From positions 1 to 64,000 of the forward strand of contig JBCBRY010000011.1 in NCBI GenBank assembly GCA_039819485.1: a stretch of DNA of 64,000 nucleotides. The letters run 5' to 3'. Each line of letters begins with the position of its first letter. Position 1 is the stretch's first letter. Below are positions 34,125 to 43,144 of the stretch, in pieces. The translations under genes and the position numbers were made by a program. This stretch comes from UBA6168 sp039819485 (GTDB lineage Bacteria > Bacteroidota > Bacteroidia > Chitinophagales > Saprospiraceae). The notes under the pieces were generated by a model. That model had not been told where the DNA came from. It did not search any database and saw only the letters and a list, made by a program, of their open reading frames with translations.

Positions 34125-35429
34125 TTAATAATTTTTTGTCAGCCATTCCTTGAAGGCGGCAAAGTCGTTGGCCATTGAATGCGCTACTTTTTGCTTGTCT
34201 GCCAGAACAGCTAACCTTTCAGGGACATCGACTTTCTTACTCAAGATAGTTTCAACGTCGTCCAAAAATTTAGAAGGATGTGCCGTTTCGAGAATTATTC
34301 CACAGGTATCGCTGTGTTTCTTTTGATATTCTTTTAGGGCTAAGTATCCGACGGCGCCGTGCGGGTCGATGGTATAGTTATATTTGTTGAATACTTCCCT
34401 CATTCCGGACTTTGTTTCCTCGTCCGTAAAAGCATAGCCCTTTATTTCATTTTTAATATTGTTCCACGTGGAACCAAAAAGGTCGACCATCCTGGCAAAA
34501 TTAGAGGGATTTCCTACGTCCATGGCGTTAGAAAGAGTTCTTGAAGATGGCCTTGGGGCGTAAATACCTGTAGAAAGGTATTCTGGAACAACATCATTGA
34601 TATTGGTCGCTGCGATGAATTGATAGACGTTCAGTCCCATTCTTTTAGCAAAAAGGCCTGCCGTTAAGTTTCCAAAGTTTCCACTGGGCGTACAGAAGAC
34701 TGTTTTTTTGCCAGGTGCATCCAATTGCTTGAAAGCCTCGAAATAGTAAAAAGACTGGGGAATAAGACGGGCAATATTGATCGAATTGGCTGAACTGAGC
34801 CTGATTTGCTCATTGAGCGCTCCATCGAGAAAAGCTTTTTTTACAAGAGCCTGGCAATCATCAAACGTCCCATCAACTTCAAGCGCCGCAATATTATGAC
34901 CCAAAGTAGTGAGTTGCTTTTCCTGCAAGTGGCTGACCTTTCCGGAAGGGTAGAGGATGACTACTTTGATTCCAGGGGTTTTATAAAATCCAGCGGCTAC
35001 GGCGCCGCCTGTATCCCCGGAGGTAGCAACCAAGATGACCAGCTCCCTCTCATCGTTTTTGTTAAAATAACTCATAAGCTGAGCCATAAAACGGGCACCA
35101 AAATCCTTGAACGCTAATGACGGGCCATGAAAAAGTTCTAATACCTTCTTTTTATTATCAAGGGCAACCAAAGGTGCTGGAAAAGTCAAAGATGCCTCAA
35201 TAATCTCCTGAATGTCACTTTCAGGAATGCAACCTTGAAAGAGTGTTTTACAAACCTCAAATCCAATTTCCTGAAACGAAAGCTGCTTTAGGTTTTTGAA
35301 AAAACTTTCAGGAAGGGTAGGGATGTTTTTTGGCATATAAAGCCCATTGTCGGGAGGCAGCCCTTTGAATACTGCTTCTTTAAGTGAAACAGTGGCGGAT
35401 AATTTATTCTTAGTACTGTAAAGTCTCAT
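34125..35429 (-). CDS. thrC: Threonine synthase
   Basis: The 434-residue enzyme starts at the ATG complementary to 35427-35429 (MRLYSTKNKLSATVSL), which is better than the upstream TTG. It converts O-phosphohomoserine to threonine with PLP. The PLP Lys is in HGPSLAFKDFGARF; ATSGDTGGAVAAGF is the phosphate-binding loop and CTPSGNFGNLTAG the second. The start overlaps nothing and lies 45 bp after thrB. A parS-like palindrome lies inside its coding sequence. It completes the thrABC operon. Confidence 0.95.
   Translation of the reverse strand: MRLYSTKNKLSATVSLKEAVFKGLPPDNGLYMPKNIPTLPESFFKNLKQLSFQEIGFEVCKTLFQGCIPESDIQEIIEASLTFPAPLVALDNKKKVLELFHGPSLAFKDFGARFMAQLMSYFNKNDERELVILVATSGDTGGAVAAGFYKTPGIKVVILYPSGKVSHLQEKQLTTLGHNIAALEVDGTFDDCQALVKKAFLDGALNEQIRLSSANSINIARLIPQSFYYFEAFKQLDAPGKKTVFCTPSGNFGNLTAGLFAKRMGLNVYQFIAATNINDVVPEYLSTGIYAPRPSSRTLSNAMDVGNPSNFARMVDLFGSTWNNIKNEIKGYAFTDEETKSGMREVFNKYNYTIDPHGAVGYLALKEYQKKHSDTCGIILETAHPSKFLDDVETILSKKVDVPERLAVLADKQKVAHSMANDFAAFKEWLTKNY
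34460..34475. other. Second parS-like palindrome inside thrC
   Basis: TGTTCCACGTGGAACC contains the 14-bp perfect palindrome GTTCCACGTGGAAC, the parS form known from Pseudomonas. It lies 444 bp from the exact site at 34016 and encodes part of FGSTWNN in ThrC. Confidence 0.75.
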
Positions 35430-35474
35430 TAAAGATGGGATTTTTTTAATTTGGTAAGCATCGTTCAAGTGGCC

Positions 35475-36407
35475 TTAGTATTTAATAGCTCCCTCTGTAT
35501 TGATCTTGGAGATATAAAGCTGGCTCTCGATTTTATGGCCGTTAAATACTTTTTGCATGGCTTCTCCGACTTTTTCTGCGATAAGGCTATTGGCATTTAA
35601 AGTAAAAATAGAAGGGCCTGCCCCCGAAATGCTGCACCCCAAGGCCCCTGCGCTTAATGCCGCTTCTTTCACTTCATAGAAATGCGGTATTAGTTGAGCT
35701 CGTTGTGGTTCAATGACCACATCTTGCAGAGATCTTCCGATGAGCTCAATGTCCGTATTGAACATGCCGATGATAAAAGCACCTAGGTTGGCATTTTGCT
35801 GTATCATCTTTTTTAGGGGAACGGTATCGCTTAGTATATTCCTTGCGTCTTTTGTCAGTACCTCTACGGCAGGGTTTATTACTGCCGCATAAAGTCCTCT
35901 TGGAACCGGAACCCTCACCACATCAAGTGGTACGTTCTGACGAGTAAGAATCATACCTCCTAATAAACAAGGTGCAACGTTGTCCGCATGAATACCGCCG
36001 GAAGCCAATGCTTCTCCCTGTAGAGCAAATGGTAGCAAGTCTCTTTTTTCTAGAGGTCGCTTTAGCAGTTCATTAATCGCAAAAGCCCCAGCGACTGCGC
36101 TGGCAGCACTGCTACCCAAACCACTTCCGATTGGAAGCTTTTTATGCAGCTCCATTTCTATCCCCATTTTCTCCTCGCCTAAATGTTGGAGTAGTCGCAA
36201 GGCCGCCAAGCCTGCGGTATTTTTTTCAACCTCATAAGGTAGCTTGCCCTTTGCGCCGGTGATTTTCGTGATTCTTAATCCTGGCTTATCGGAAATACGG
36301 GCAATTATTTCGTCCCCTGGTTTTTCGATGGCAAAGCCCAGTGCGTCGAAGCCGACGGCAGCATTGCCGACAGAGGCAGGTGCGTATACTTTTATTCCTG
36401 GTCGCAT
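35475..36407 (-). CDS. thrB: Homoserine kinase
   Basis: The 310-residue GHMP kinase phosphorylates homoserine. Its ATP loop is LPIGSGLGSSAASAVAGAF (residues near 92), preceded by the GHMP entry PASVGNAAVGFDALGFAI and followed by a C-terminal SISGAGPSIFTL. Its ATG is directly adjacent to the thrA stop (TAAATG arrangement), which points to translational coupling. Length fits ThrB. Confidence 0.95.
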   Translation of the reverse strand: MRPGIKVYAPASVGNAAVGFDALGFAIEKPGDEIIARISDKPGLRITKITGAKGKLPYEVEKNTAGLAALRLLQHLGEEKMGIEMELHKKLPIGSGLGSSAASAVAGAFAINELLKRPLEKRDLLPFALQGEALASGGIHADNVAPCLLGGMILTRQNVPLDVVRVPVPRGLYAAVINPAVEVLTKDARNILSDTVPLKKMIQQNANLGAFIIGMFNTDIELIGRSLQDVVIEPQRAQLIPHFYEVKEAALSAGALGCSISGAGPSIFTLNANSLIAEKVGEAMQKVFNGHKIESQLYISKINTEGAIKY

Positions 36408-38864
36408 TTATGAAAGATAATTTCCAATTTGAATGATTTCGGCAAAAACACCGGCCGCAGTAACTTCTGCTCCCGCCCCGGGACCACGGACTACGAGTGG
36501 ACGTTCTTTGTAGCGCTCAGTTGTAAAAACAATCATGTTATCGCTGCCATTTAAGGAGTAGAATGGGTGGTCTGTTCCCACAGCTTTTAATTTGATCATG
36601 GCTTGGCCATTTTCCAGACTGGCTATCATCCGAAGCACTTTTCCATCTTTTTCTGCATCTGCACGCTTCTTCTCAAACACCGCATCTGATTTTTTTAGTT
36701 CTTCAAAAAATGCATCAATAGTCTCAGCACTTTGTGCTTGGGCTGATAAAATATTTTCTATTTCAACATCTTTGGCCTCCAGACTGAATCCGGATTCACG
36801 AGCTAGGATCAGGATCTTTCGACGAATGTCGGCTCCGCTTATATCTTCTCTTGGATCGGGCTCGGTAAACCCTCTGTTCTTGGCCTCCTTTACAATTTCA
36901 CTAAATGTCTTTTCTTTACATAAGTTATTGAAAATGAATGACATAGAGCCAGAAAGAACTCCTTCGATCTTGATGATCCGATCCCCACTTAAAAGCAGGT
37001 CGTTCAAGGTCGAGATGATGGGTAGGCCGGCTCCGACGTTTGTTTCATAGACAAACTGCACCCCTCGCTTTGTCGCTATGTTTTTCAAACGAAGGTATTG
37101 CAAGTACGAAGAAGACGTAGCTATCTTGTTAGGGGTTGAGATGGAAATGCTGGCTTCTAAAATACCCTCGTAGAACTGGGTCACCGTCTCGTTAGCTGTG
37201 TTATCCACAAAAATCGTATTAGATAAATTCATATTTTTCATCTTGTTAACGAAAGTCCCTATGTCCGCTTGTTCATCAGATTCGTGCAGAATGGTTTTCC
37301 AGTTTTGCAGGTCGACTCCATTTTCATCGAACACCATTCTTTTCGAATTTGAGAGGCCAACAATCCGAATTTCCAGCCCCCGCTTTTCTTTCAGAAAAAC
37401 TGCCTGAGAGTTTATCTGCTCAATCAGTGTGGAACCGATCAGTCCAACTCCGACCATGAACAAATGCAACTCTTTGGTGTCAGATAGAAAGAATGCTTCG
37501 TGCAAAGCATTCATCGCTTTGGCCTCGTCTTCTCTTTTGACCACAGAGGAAATGTTCAGCTCTGAGGAACCTTGTGCAATGGCAATTACATTCACGCCAT
37601 TTCGTCCAAGTGCCTGAAACATCCGGCCAGCAATTCCAGGCCGGAACCGCATGTTTTCCCCAATGATGGCAACGACTGAAAGATCCGTTTCGGCCTTAAT
37701 AGGATCAACGACCCCTTTTTCCATTTCATATTCAAATGCTTTCGCCACTGCCCGCTGTGCTTTCCGCGCATCTTTAGGGGCTACTGCAAAAGTGATCGAA
37801 TGCTCGGAAGAGCCCTGGGTAATCAGGATGACACTGATCCCTGCATTTGAAAGCGTACCGAACAAGCGGCCGGCAATTCCAGGGACCCCAAAAAGCCCAC
37901 TTCCTTGTAAAGTGAGCAGAGCTATTTGATTGATGGAGGAAATGCCTTTGACAGGTGTTCCGTTGACGTCCATTTTATCCGAAATGAACGTGCCCTTGAA
38001 TTCAGGGTGGAAAGTATTCTTAATGTATAGAGGAATATTTTTCTTGAGTGCCGGCTGTAAGGTTGGTGGATAAATGACCTTTGCGCCAAAATGAGACATT
38101 TCCATAGCTTCGGCATATGTCATATTCGGTATCGTAAATGCTTTTTTGACCTTTCGAGGATCGGCCGTGAGCACTCCGTTAACATCTGTCCAGATTTCTA
38201 TGGAGTCGGCGTTGAGCCCTGCGGCGAGGATGGCGGCCGTGTAGTCGGAACCACCCCGGCCAAGCGTCGTTGTGAGACCACCTTTAGAGGAAGAAATGAA
38301 GCCCGTCACGACTTGGACTTCCGGGTGTTTTTCAAAATGGTCTTCAATTTTTTCGTTTGTCAGATCGAAGAGCACTTTAGCGCTGCCAAACATTTTATCT
38401 GTCTTGATAATTTGCCGGGCATCCAGAAAGTTTGCAGGGATTCCGGCTTGCTGCATGACTTTAGAAATGATGAATGCGGAGTTGCGTTCGCCGAAGCTTA
38501 GTACATAGTCCATCGTTCTGGGAGATGCTTCCCTGACCAGGAAAATTCCATGCAGCAAGTTCTCCAGCACCTGGTGGTTTTTTATGGACTCTTCCAGTAC
38601 CTGTTCTTTTAAAGGGCTAACCAACAGTTCGGCGATTGCCGCCTGGTGCCTTTGGCGAAAGGTCGCGAACGGTTCTTTGTATTTTTCATCACCTTTTGCT
38701 GCAAGTCTGCTCATTTCGATGAGGCTGTCCGTTACCCCTCCAAAGGCAGAAAATACAACTGTGAATTTTTCACCCCGTTTGTAATAGTTTTTCAGAATCT
38801 CGATCAGCCCTTTAATCCGTTCAGGGGTTCCAACGGAGCTACCACCAAATTTTAAGACTTTCAT
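36408..38864 (-). CDS. thrA: Bifunctional aspartokinase/homoserine dehydrogenase
   Basis: The 818-residue fusion carries aspartokinase (about 1-295: MKVLKFGGSSVGTPERI, GRGGSDYTAAILAAGL, ending near the KNIPLYIKNTF loop), an ACT pair (about 310-460: VPGIAGRLFGTLSNAGISVI and RPGIAGRMFQALGRNGVNVI) and homoserine dehydrogenase (465-818: GVGLIGSTLIEQI NAD-binding, GLPIISTLNDLLLSGD, GAGAEVTAAGVFAEI). It makes aspartyl phosphate and homoserine at the head of threonine/methionine synthesis. ACT domains predict feedback inhibition. It is the first gene of the minus-strand thrABC operon. Confidence 0.97.
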   Translation of the reverse strand: MKVLKFGGSSVGTPERIKGLIEILKNYYKRGEKFTVVFSAFGGVTDSLIEMSRLAAKGDEKYKEPFATFRQRHQAAIAELLVSPLKEQVLEESIKNHQVLENLLHGIFLVREASPRTMDYVLSFGERNSAFIISKVMQQAGIPANFLDARQIIKTDKMFGSAKVLFDLTNEKIEDHFEKHPEVQVVTGFISSSKGGLTTTLGRGGSDYTAAILAAGLNADSIEIWTDVNGVLTADPRKVKKAFTIPNMTYAEAMEMSHFGAKVIYPPTLQPALKKNIPLYIKNTFHPEFKGTFISDKMDVNGTPVKGISSINQIALLTLQGSGLFGVPGIAGRLFGTLSNAGISVILITQGSSEHSITFAVAPKDARKAQRAVAKAFEYEMEKGVVDPIKAETDLSVVAIIGENMRFRPGIAGRMFQALGRNGVNVIAIAQGSSELNISSVVKREDEAKAMNALHEAFFLSDTKELHLFMVGVGLIGSTLIEQINSQAVFLKEKRGLEIRIVGLSNSKRMVFDENGVDLQNWKTILHESDEQADIGTFVNKMKNMNLSNTIFVDNTANETVTQFYEGILEASISISTPNKIATSSSYLQYLRLKNIATKRGVQFVYETNVGAGLPIISTLNDLLLSGDRIIKIEGVLSGSMSFIFNNLCKEKTFSEIVKEAKNRGFTEPDPREDISGADIRRKILILARESGFSLEAKDVEIENILSAQAQSAETIDAFFEELKKSDAVFEKKRADAEKDGKVLRMIASLENGQAMIKLKAVGTDHPFYSLNGSDNMIVFTTERYKERPLVVRGPGAGAEVTAAGVFAEIIQIGNYLS

Positions 38865-38896
38865 TTTAGATCTCGGAAATTTTATAAGTGAAATTG

Positions 38897-38990
38897 ATCC
38901 AATTGGATTTATCGACGGGCCTAAGTCAGGCTCAGCAAACCAATTAAAATTAATTTTAATATTATTACTCTGAAAAAAGTGCCAAAAGTA
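38897..38990 (-). promoter_or_regulatory. thr operon leader with palindromes and candidate -7 box
   Basis: On the minus strand TACTTTTG (complement of 38983-38990) fits the TAnnTTTG -7 box, placing the start of a leader of roughly 110 nt. A near -33 TTTG is 29 nt away, which is too far to be convincing. The leader contains an 18-bp A/T palindrome (38943-38960) and ATCCAATTGGAT (38897-38908), both possible operators or leader stems. Confidence 0.5.
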
Positions 38991-39103
38991 GCAGGTTTTA
39001 AGAGAAATAGGGTTCTCTCCAAAGAAGCATTAAATATTCAGAAAATAAACGGAAATTTCTTTTCGCCAAAAACAATCAAAAATTTGGAAGGGCTTTATTA
39101 ATT

Positions 39104-39137
39104 ATTGCGAATATTCGCTATAGTCGCTATATCTTTG
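39104..39137 (+). promoter_or_regulatory. Promoter with palindromic operator for the ScfR-like regulator
   Basis: ATTG at 39104-39107 and TATCTTTG at 39130-39137 fit a Bacteroidota -33/-7 pair. The perfect palindrome GCGAATATTCGC (39107-39118) overlaps the -33/spacer, and CTATAGTCGCTATA follows. The predicted start of transcription is within a few bases of the ATG at 39143, implying a leaderless or nearly leaderless mRNA. The palindrome is a good candidate for autoregulation. Confidence 0.6.
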
Positions 39138-39142
39138 TTTTT

Positions 39143-40627
39143 ATGAGTCAAAGATCACCGAACGAGCGAATCATATTCGGGCTAAAGCTCAAGCATCTTC
39201 GCCAAAAGAAAAAGCTGAGTTTCGAAAAATTATCTGACGCAACAGGTATTTCTATTTCATATTTAAATGAAATTGAAAAAGGAAAAAAATACCCGAAAGA
39301 GGACAAGTTGGCCTCGATAGCAAATGCTTTTGGGATGGATATCAAGGAGCTGACTTCCTCAGAGCTTGGAAAAAACCTATCCCCTGTTTCGGATTTGCTT
39401 AGTTCTAATTTTTTGAATGAACTGCCGCTCAACCTCTTTGATATAGAATTGGCAAAAGTGGTGGAGATCATTGCCAATGCCCCAACCAAGGTCGGTGCTT
39501 TTATTTCTACCTTGGTGGAGATTTCAAGAAACTATGCACTGGCTGAAGAGAATTTCTATTTTGGGGCACTCCGGTCCTACCTTGAGTTACACAACAATTA
39601 TTTTGAAGAAATCGAAAAATCGGTCGTAACGTTTATTGCTAAGAACAAACTGCCGGAAACCGGAATGACCGGCTCCGACCAACTGGCGAACTTGTTGGAG
39701 AAGAAATACGGCTATAAAATAATTGAGGATGGGTTGAAAGATTATCCGGAACTCTCGGAAATACGATCAGTATTTATTCCGAAAAATAAAAGACTGTTGC
39801 TCAACGGCCAATTGAACGAAATGCAAAAAGCATTTCAATTTGGGAAGGAACTGGGCTTCAAATACCTGGACCTGAAAGAGCGGGCCAACACGGCTTCGCT
39901 GCTCCGGGTCAATTCGTTTGAAGAAGTACTGAGCCATTTTAAGGCGGGTTATTTTTCGGCGGCACTCCTGATCGGAAGAGAAGCTTTTATTGAGGATATG
40001 GAAATGTTTTTTCAAAAAAAATATTGGGAAGGCAATTTTATATTGAACCTGCTACAGAAGTACCAAGTTTCACAGGAAACACTGATCCAGAGGATGACAA
40101 ATGTGCTTCCTCGGTTTTTTAATCTGGAAAACCTGTTCATGCTGCGCTTTATCCACACGCCGTCCACAGGAGTTTTTAAAATGGACAAAGAACTCCACCT
40201 AAACCGGAAACACAGGCCACATGGCAATGCGCTGTCCGAACACTATTGTCGCCGGTGGCAATCCATTTCCATATTGGACAATTTGGCTGAAATGCAGCGA
40301 ACAGGAAGGTATACCGGCGCTTTGGTTGGTATCCAAAAATCTCAATATTTTGGTGGAGCGGATGAATACCTGTGCTTTACACTGGCCAGACCCGCATACC
40401 CTTCTCCGGAAAAAAACGTGAGTATCACGATCGGTATTTTGATAGATGATGTTCTTCGGGAAAAAATAAAATTCATTAACGACCCAGCCATAATTAAAAA
40501 GCAGGTAAATACGACATGTGAACGCTGCCCAATTGAAAATTGCCAGGAACGCGCCGCTCCTCCGTTGATCGTAAACATGAAAAATAAAAGGAAGCAGGTA
40601 GAGGAGGCTTTAAAAAAGCTTGGTTGA
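39143..40627 (+). CDS. XRE-family regulator with ScfR/RamB-like C-terminal domain
   Basis: The 494-residue protein has an N-terminal helix-turn-helix (about 12-70: LKHLRQKKKLSFEKLSDATG, ISISYLNEIEKGKKYPKEDK). The middle resembles the ImmA/IrrE-like region of these regulators, but the HExxH zincin motif is missing (the corresponding area reads FQFGKELGFKYLDL). The C-terminus has the characteristic CERCPIENCQERAAPP. Family members (RamB, ScfR) control acyl-CoA and glyoxylate/propionate metabolism, sensing acyl-CoA. A strong palindrome sits in its own promoter. It is divergent from thrA. Confidence 0.8.
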   Translation: MSQRSPNERIIFGLKLKHLRQKKKLSFEKLSDATGISISYLNEIEKGKKYPKEDKLASIANAFGMDIKELTSSELGKNLSPVSDLLSSNFLNELPLNLFDIELAKVVEIIANAPTKVGAFISTLVEISRNYALAEENFYFGALRSYLELHNNYFEEIEKSVVTFIAKNKLPETGMTGSDQLANLLEKKYGYKIIEDGLKDYPELSEIRSVFIPKNKRLLLNGQLNEMQKAFQFGKELGFKYLDLKERANTASLLRVNSFEEVLSHFKAGYFSAALLIGREAFIEDMEMFFQKKYWEGNFILNLLQKYQVSQETLIQRMTNVLPRFFNLENLFMLRFIHTPSTGVFKMDKELHLNRKHRPHGNALSEHYCRRWQSISILDNLAEMQRTGRYTGALVGIQKSQYFGGADEYLCFTLARPAYPSPEKNVSITIGILIDDVLREKIKFINDPAIIKKQVNTTCERCPIENCQERAAPPLIVNMKNKRKQVEEALKKLG

Positions 40628-40914
40628 GTTCGCCCAATTGCATTTTGCAAATGTGCGGTTTGACCTTTTCAAAAGAAAAAATTTCAGGAATTCACAAAAT
40701 TTAATAAGTTCACGCTTCAGTTTTACGAAACCTTAGTTTACCGTCCCTTTATTCCAGTTTGGATAACACCCATTCGCCCTTCTGCACCCCAGTAGGTGAG
40801 GTGGAGGCAGCACAGGACTCTTTGTATGGGCTGAAAGAAAACGGTCTGACAAAAGGTTGATACACTAACCAATTTCATTCCCCGCGAGGGAGCAACAAAA
40901 CCTAAAAGTATATT

Positions 40915-43044
40915 ATGGCTTACGACACTAAAAACATTCGAAACGTAGTTTTGCTCGGTCATCCGGGCTGTGGAAAAACGACTTTTGCCGAGACCATGCT
41001 TTTCGAAACAGGTGCCATCACGAGGAGGGGGTCTGTTCAAGAACAAAATACTGTTTCCGATTTTACGGATCTGGAACGGGAAAGAGAAAACTCCATTTAT
41101 GCAACATTGATGCACGATGACTGGAGGGGCAATAAAATTAATGTATTGGATACTCCGGGTTTTGATGATTTTGTCGGTGAGGTGGTTTCTTCTTTGAAAG
41201 TATCAGCAACTGCCCTGATGTTATTGAATGCCAAGAGCGGCGTGGAAGTAGGCACGGAGCTGCTTTGGGAATATGTTGAAAAATTTGAAACACCAGCCAT
41301 TTTTGTCGTCAACCAATTGGATCATGAGAAAGCTGATTATGACGCAACATTCGATCAGGCAAAAGCAAGGTTTGGGAACAAGGTGCTTCCCATCCAGTAC
41401 CCGTTAAATCCAGGAAATGGTTTCAATACCATCGTTGATGCATTGAGAATGACCATGTACGTTTTTCCTGAAGAGGGAGGCAAACCAGAGAAAAAGCCGA
41501 TCCCGGATTCTGAGAAAGACCGGGTAAACGCAATGCACAATGCCATCGTTGAGGCTGCGGCGGAAAATGAAGAAGAATTGATGGAACGTTATTTTGAGCA
41601 CGGGACACTATCCGAAGAAGATTTAGCATATGGTCTGCGGGTCGCCATGGCTAACCGCTCCATTTATCCACTTTTCTGTTGTTCTGCTATCAATAATATG
41701 GGCAGCGGCAGGATCATGGGTTTCTTGAATGATGTTTGCCCTTCACCAGCAGACAGACGCGAGCTGAAGCTGGAAGGCGGCGGCACACTGAAGTGCGATT
41801 CGGGCGGAGATACAACCATCTTCATTTTCAAAACGCAAAATGAACCAAGGGTTGGGAATATCTCTTATTTCAAAGTTTGTTCGGGCGTACTGAAATCAGG
41901 TGATGAATTGGTCAATTCCACTAATCGAAATTCAGAACGGTTTGGGCAACTGTATATCACAAACGGTAAAAACAGAGAGCAGGTCAACGAATTGAGGGCA
42001 GGAGATTTAGGGTGTACAGTGAAATTAAAGAACTCTCATACCAATCAGACCCTGAATAAAAAAGGGGTTGACAGGGCCATTGAGCCAATCGATTATCCAA
42101 ATTCACGGATCGATGTGGCTGTAGAACCACCAAGTAAAAATGACATGGAGAAAATGATGAAGGCACTTTATGCCATCGGAGAGGAAGACCCAACGTTGGT
42201 GATCGAGCAGTCAAAGACACTCAAGCAAATTATCTTGAACGGGCAAGGGCAGCTACAGCTTGATTTGATTAAACACCGAATCAACACAGAACAGAAGATT
42301 GATATTAATTATATCCGCCCGAGGATCCCTTACCGGGAAACAATTACCAAAGAATCAAATGAGGCATACCGTCATAAAAAGCAATCAGGTGGTTCGGGTC
42401 AGTTTGCGGAAGTTCATATGCGTATCGAGCCCTATTCAGAAGGGATGCCGCCACCGAGTGGACTGACGGTAAGAAAAGAAGAAGTAGAAGATTTGCCATG
42501 GGGAGGAAAATTGGCCTTTTTGTGGTGTATCGTCGGGGGGTCGATTGATTCCCGTTTTGCCAATGCTATTAAGAAAGGTGTTTTACAAAAGATGGAGGAA
42601 GGGCCGCTGACTGGATCAAACTGCCAGGACATCAGAGTCTGTATCTATGATGGAAAAATGCACCCGGTTGATTCCAATGATATGGCATTTATGATTGCCA
42701 GTGTACAAGTGTTCAAGAATAACTTCACCAAAGCAAAGCCTCAATTATTGGAGCCGATCTATGATGTGGAGATCCTTTGTTCCGACGATGTAATGGGTGA
42801 TGTAATGGGCGATTTACAAACCAGAAGAGCACTCATTATGGGGATGGATGCAGAAGGGCATTATCAAAAAATCATGGCAAAGGTTCCACTTTCTGAGTTG
42901 TACCAATACTCCTCTACCTTGCGTTCTATCTCTCAGGGACGTGCGAAATTTTCCAGAAAATTCGCAGAGTATTCTTCGGTCCCTAATGATATCCAGCAAA
43001 AACTAATTGCTGAGTTTAAAGCCTCACAGGATGATGATGATTGA
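40915..43044 (+). CDS. Elongation factor G paralogue (EF-G2-like) with altered G motifs
   Basis: The 709-residue protein aligns with EF-G along its whole length. The P-loop is GHPGCGKTT (15-23). The switch I motif is ERERENSI instead of ERERGITI. G3 is DTPGFDDF (79-86), where the catalytic His of EF-G is Phe83. G4 is NQLD (133-136) instead of NKxD. Domains IV-V are intact (YRHKKQSGGSGQFAEVHMRI, GGSIDSRF, PMYDVEILCSDDVMGDVMG-like region). Such paralogues in Bacteroidota (EF-G2 of B. thetaiotaomicron) translocate with little or no GTPase activity. It is therefore probably not the essential housekeeping EF-G. It appears to be monocistronic and is followed by a strong terminator. Confidence 0.85.
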   Translation: MAYDTKNIRNVVLLGHPGCGKTTFAETMLFETGAITRRGSVQEQNTVSDFTDLERERENSIYATLMHDDWRGNKINVLDTPGFDDFVGEVVSSLKVSATALMLLNAKSGVEVGTELLWEYVEKFETPAIFVVNQLDHEKADYDATFDQAKARFGNKVLPIQYPLNPGNGFNTIVDALRMTMYVFPEEGGKPEKKPIPDSEKDRVNAMHNAIVEAAAENEEELMERYFEHGTLSEEDLAYGLRVAMANRSIYPLFCCSAINNMGSGRIMGFLNDVCPSPADRRELKLEGGGTLKCDSGGDTTIFIFKTQNEPRVGNISYFKVCSGVLKSGDELVNSTNRNSERFGQLYITNGKNREQVNELRAGDLGCTVKLKNSHTNQTLNKKGVDRAIEPIDYPNSRIDVAVEPPSKNDMEKMMKALYAIGEEDPTLVIEQSKTLKQIILNGQGQLQLDLIKHRINTEQKIDINYIRPRIPYRETITKESNEAYRHKKQSGGSGQFAEVHMRIEPYSEGMPPPSGLTVRKEEVEDLPWGGKLAFLWCIVGGSIDSRFANAIKKGVLQKMEEGPLTGSNCQDIRVCIYDGKMHPVDSNDMAFMIASVQVFKNNFTKAKPQLLEPIYDVEILCSDDVMGDVMGDLQTRRALIMGMDAEGHYQKIMAKVPLSELYQYSSTLRSISQGRAKFSRKFAEYSSVPNDIQQKLIAEFKASQDDDD

Positions 43045-43080
43045 TTGATCGAGATGGAATTATAACAGGAGGCGATCCAT

Positions 43081-43144
43081 CAAAAAAGGGAAACAGTTTC
43101 ATTACTGCTTCCCTTTTTTGATTTTGATTTTTCAAATCAAAATC
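43081..43144. terminator. Two overlapping terminators between convergent genes
   Basis: Stem 1 pairs 43081-43096 with 43105-43120 (one mismatch, CAAAAAAGGGAA core). Stem 2 pairs GATTTTGATTT (43120-43130) with 43134-43144. The second overlaps the stop codon of the minus-strand OmpA-like gene. T-tracts flank them on both strands. Confidence 0.85.

Noticed and set aside
5618..40157. TTATCCACA matches to the DnaA box at 5618-5626 and 40149-40157
   Set aside because: Both are inside conserved coding sequence, and two or fewer 9-mer matches are expected by chance in 64 kb; they do not cluster.
40644..40651. TTTGCAAA palindrome after the ScfR-like gene, similar to RamB operators
   Set aside because: An 8-mer of this kind is expected about once in a window of this size; no second copy was seen.
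40738..41115. 125-residue minus-strand frame over the EF-G paralogue start
   Set aside because: It is antisense to a conserved coding region and lacks any domain.
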